A DNA stretch of 64,000 nucleotides, taken from Plantago ovata (lineage: Eukaryota; Streptophyta; Magnoliopsida; Lamiales; Plantaginaceae). Positions 60,277-64,000 of this stretch are shown here, one piece after another. The stretch is from the NCBI GenBank assembly GCA_028274465.1, contig CM051456.1, positions 120,606,880 through 120,670,879 of the forward strand, in the 5' to 3' direction. Below the pieces are notes generated by a model, which worked only from the letters and a program-made list of their open reading frames with translations, searched no databases and was not told where the DNA came from. A program made the translations under genes and the position numbers. The stretch's first letter is position 1. Every line of letters begins with the position of its first letter.

Positions 60277-62856
60277 TAAGAGTCTATATATCTTATGTCT
60301 CAACCGATATAAAAAAACTCATATTCATTGGGTCACTGTATATATAACACTTACCGGTTATTAGCTATACAAAAGAATTTTATGTTACTTATCAGTTATT
60401 ATAAATCTGTATGTATTTTTATTTATTAAGTACTCATCTGTTTTTCTGGATTCTATACGTATTCCATTTTTGTCCGTTTTTCTGGATCTATATGTTTCCA
60501 TTTTTTATTCAACCATATTATTTTATTATTCGACCCACCATAATCATTCTTTTGCTATCTAATTTGGCCTTCACCCCCGCATGGCCTTCACCCCACACCA
60601 ATATAATAACTTTATCTACAAACTCTCCTAAAACTCCGTGTAAAAAATAAACGTATAGAGTCCAGACAAATGGATGATTATTATTTTAATCTTTTTGGAC
60701 ACCTTCTGCTCTTCTAAAGTGAAAATATATCTTCATTTAATATTGTGGTGCAAAGTGCAAAGAATGGCGATCTTTCTACTAGGAAAATGATTCCAACTTT
60801 GGGTGATCCAATCAGAGTGTTGCCGCCGGAAGGAACGTGGTTTTACCAAAAACAAAAAGGAGAGAGAGTGATTCATAATATAATAAATTATGTAAAGAAA
60901 AGGGAGTTGTACTAAATTGTCTTTTTCAACTTTAAATAATGCGGTAATGGTCTAATGGAGCACCTGGGAGGCTGGGATGGATCTCCAAGATTGTAGGGAG
61001 TGCTAATTAAAGTATCTTTGTCTAACACCAACATTAGTATTTTAATTCTAAGTTTCTAACCATCGAATCTGGCTATAGTTTTCCATTTTTCTTCCCAGAA
61101 CATGCATGCTGCAATAATGGTGCTGATCCAAGACTCGAGCCAGACCGGAAATAGCCCTACAAGCCACAAGTCATGTCCAATAAATGGTCCAAAAGCATAA
61201 TCATCCGGCCAAATCCGATTACGAAAGGATTTCTCAAAGATCAAGCCAAGGCCCACGACCAAAGAAGTGGAACGATCTTATTTGACGGCCATAATATAGT
61301 ATGAGTGTATTTAGCATCACCTTAGAAGGTGATTTCAATAATATTGATAAGTGTCTATGTTATTAAGGTGATTTATAAAGTCACTTATTTGAATATATGT
61401 ATTTTACATAGCTTATATTAGAAATAAGGTGACTGGTCAGCTACCATTCACCTTAACACCTTCCAATTACCTGATCAACTATCACTCATCTTGTGAGATA
61501 GTTTTGCAATATCTGTATTTTATTAAAATTAAGTTAATTGATCAGCTACCAATCAAACATATCAAATATTAGTCACCTTACCAGTTCCTTTTGTTAAACA
61601 AACACAATGTGTGTTAAATGTCACCTTTTAAGGTGATTTCAATTAATTTGACCGATTAAGTATTAGTTCGTTTTGTCAAACATATACACATAAAATTGAA
61701 CAACATTGATAAAGATAGATGAATTAATATGATATATTCAACAAATTAACTATGTAGATACATAGTTTTATTGTTGTAAAATAAAAGATACTCCCTCCCT
61801 GCTTTGATGTATCATTATTTTTGGAACGCATAGCACTTTATATATCAAAAAACAAGTCAAGTACAAGAAAAAACGCCGATCCCATGATCCAGGCGTAACA
61901 AACATCTCCGTTCTCTCGTCTAACCAACTACCCGGCCTGAACAGTAGGCCGGTCACTACCACATAAACAAATAATCGAGGAAATTACAGAACACAAAATA
62001 TCCAAACTACACTTAAAAGTGCAGCAAGTGAGGCAAAAACTAAGATCACTCCTTTTTCATTATCGTTCGGCTTAATTTAGGATTTAATCGAAGCTTCTTG
62101 TGGATCCTACTACATTACTTTAATTTTTAAAACCCTTTCTTCTTCTGAATATAGTTGTTTTTTCTTTTTTTATTCCCAATATTTGGGGCTACTAATTAGT
62201 GCTATTAGCCAATTTCCATCTGTTACTAATTAGTACCTGATTGTTACATGGGTTACTAATTAGTACCAGATTTTTTTAACCAAACGGTCAGTGTACGATT
62301 TATCTTTCTACCTTAAGCTAGGTGCTAAAACTTGATGACCAGTTTTCGATTCCAACTACTTAAGCAAGTAGTAGCAACTAAACTTATCAACAGCGGACTA
62401 GGTTATCACAGGCCATGACAATGCTAGAGTTAAGAGCACTGCACTTACTCCTCATGGCCCCAAATAACATTGCGGCCTTGCCCCTATAATGAGTATAATC
62501 TACAAATAGGCCCTTATAATCTACAAAATCTTATCAGCAGCTCATCTTCAGAACAGATTTTTGTTTGTCTAAAGCAAAATGACATTTCAAATACCATTAC
62601 ACGTTGGAAAATCAATGAATTGAATTGAATGAAATATGTCTATGAAGAGATTAAATGAAACCTAACATAATTCAAAATCTTTCTGGTACTGATATTCAAG
62701 TTACTTTCACACACTATTCACACCAGGAAAAAAATTAAAATAAAGAGAGAGAAAAAAGAAAAACCACTTTCCTCATCTTCCAGGTTTCTTTGTACACAAA
62801 GGAATCCACCTGTTTGCTCAACAGCCCGCATGAGTTCCAGACACACCACTTCAAAC
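60277..62856. other. Intergenic, no gene supported
   Basis: At about 61311-61650 two direct copies of a TCACCTT-x-AAGGTGATTTCAAT motif bracket an AT-rich stretch, probably a degenerate MITE. A Stowaway-like CTCCCTCCCTGCTTTGATGT lies near 61791 without a clear partner. The minus-strand frame at 61056-61262 is 68 residues and unrecognised. The stretch just below 62857 is the 3' untranslated region of the auxilin-like gene. Confidence 0.4.
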
Positions 62857-63917
62857 TCACCGAAGTTCCTCGGAACTAAATTTGTTATAGGCTTCCTATC
62901 AAAGATAAGTAGCCAAATATTAACCACCATATTGAGAGGAAACAATGATAGCATTAAAATTAATACATTTGACTAATGATGGATGAAAGATGACCTTCAA
63001 GTCTTCAACACATAAACAGAGAGAATATTACCTTCAGGATATCAAACACCTTTTCTGCGATATATTTTTGTTGGAGATTGGCTCCTTTTTGTTGAACTTT
63101 GTCCGGGTGGACACACAAGGTAGCTTTTCTATATACCTTCTTCACTGCATCAGATGTTATCATGTCTGTCAATGAAACAGGGCGCCAGCCACATTCAGGC
63201 CACAAAACCTGCACCAATATTGCATTTTGCTTATGCTCAGTAGTTCACTTGAAAGCCAAAGGGAAACAAAACAAGGACTACTGATGTGTGATTCGAAGTG
63301 GAAGCAGGAATCTTCATGAGCTACTATGTGCTACTTCTATTTTATAGCTCTCCAACAAAATTATCAACTTAGATCTTGAAAGCCATCTGCTGTACTTTGT
63401 CCTTATCAAATTAACCAGTGCAATGTTAACTGTTACACTCAGACACCTGCATGTAGGCTTAATTAGACACCGTCAGAGAAATTAAGTTGAGTCGATTACC
63501 TGCCCTAGAAGGGTGTTAAGTGTAATATCTTGAGGGTTGTAGATATATACTTTTGATTAGTACTAAGGGGAATACTAGTACTCTTGGCCAAAAATAAGGA
63601 AGGTGTAATTCCACTAAGGGTCGCCAATGAAAACAACAGGTGGAGTAAGTACAAATATCCTTAAAACCAAACTTACGTTTTGAAGTATCCAAGTATCCAG
63701 CTCATAAAATCTAATGCTAATTTGTTAACTAAATATTACTACTTCCTAATTATGGCATGAGTCATCTACAAGGTTAGTAATAGTGAAACACAAAAAGATT
63801 AATAAGTCAAAAGGATTGCATAGATACCTGTTGCAATGAGGACAACAAGGCACGTAAATTGCCCTCTTTCCCCGCAACCCAACGCTTTATATCTTTTTCC
63901 AGTGTTTCTGCAAGCCT
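62857..63917 (-). CDS. Auxilin-like J-domain protein, 3' end (partial)
   Basis: Three last coding exons, 63917-63828, 63208-63032 and 62895-62857, join in phase 0. They encode [20 protein letters not shown], then [54 protein letters not shown] and the terminal [12 protein letters not shown]. The HPD motif of the J domain is intact. Auxilins recruit Hsc70 through this domain to strip clathrin from vesicles in the cytosol. The usual plant ending is EAWNKFNSEELF; here Trp is replaced by Tyr and the last residue differs. The remainder lies beyond the right edge. At1g21660 is the likely Arabidopsis counterpart. Confidence 0.88.
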
Positions 63918-64000
63918 CTGTTTAAATTAACAACCAAACATTCAGAATATATCAAGAATCCTAAGATAAAAAGTTGCTGGCTTAGCTATGATTATGGACA
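63918..64000 (-). other. Intron of the auxilin-like gene at the right edge
   Basis: The sequence upstream of the acceptor at 63918 shows no coding frame and should be intron. Confidence 0.6.

Noticed and set aside
61056..61262. 68-residue minus-strand frame with Trp/Phe-rich sequence as a gene
   Set aside because: Protein-like composition but short, without recognisable motif or splice context; not enough to call a gene.

Overview
The window is nuclear DNA of a flowering plant, a core eudicot by gene content. It is AT-rich, its genes have many introns with plant-type splice sites, and typical plant transposons fill the space between genes: LINEs, a Ty1/copia element, a TRIM, hAT, Mutator, PIF/Harbinger and Stowaway elements. 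The species cannot be named from the sequence alone.

Gene-bearing left half (0-29 kb). An unrecognised gene is cut by the left edge (minus). A small DUF688-like, proline/serine-rich protein follows at 6.3-6.8 kb (minus). RFC4, the clamp-loader subunit, has 12 exons at 7.8-12.1 kb (minus). An A1-type cyclin (CYCA1) has 11 exons at 15.6-18.7 kb (plus). Two tandem single-exon, secreted TolB/DPP6-like beta-propeller proteins lie at 19.4-21.4 and 22.2-24.2 kb (both minus). A dead SUVH-type histone methyltransferase copy sits at 24.6-25.9 kb (minus), and an intact-looking four-exon gene resembling the plant Ptta/En-Spm transposase family at 26.5-28.4 kb (minus).

Transposon-rich middle (29-50 kb). 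This part has no intact host gene that I can support. It holds an eIF3L exon fragment, an LRR-kinase fragment, a 1 kb fold-back hAT element with mirrored open reading frames, Tourist MITEs, a LINE 3' end broken by a hAT MITE and an internally deleted copia element, and the first of three related Mutator-type elements whose centres are arrays of GGAGCT palindromes.

Right part (50-64 kb). An amino-acid permease of the AAP family (six exons, plus) is followed by a TRIM with two identical 113 bp LTRs, a minisatellite, Stowaway MITEs, the other two palindrome-array elements, and the 3' end of an auxilin-like J-domain gene (minus) that runs off the right edge.

Taken together, RFC4, the DPP6-like pair, the DUF688-like gene and the auxilin-like gene match (from memory) the Arabidopsis At1g21660-At1g21695 neighbourhood, while CYCA1 next to AAP3 matches At1g77390/At1g77380. 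The window therefore appears to keep on one chromosome a block that Arabidopsis split between two duplicated regions. RFC4 and CYCA1 both serve the cell cycle and are divergently arranged; RFC4 has a canonical E2F site just upstream and CYCA1 an MSA-like AACGG core.
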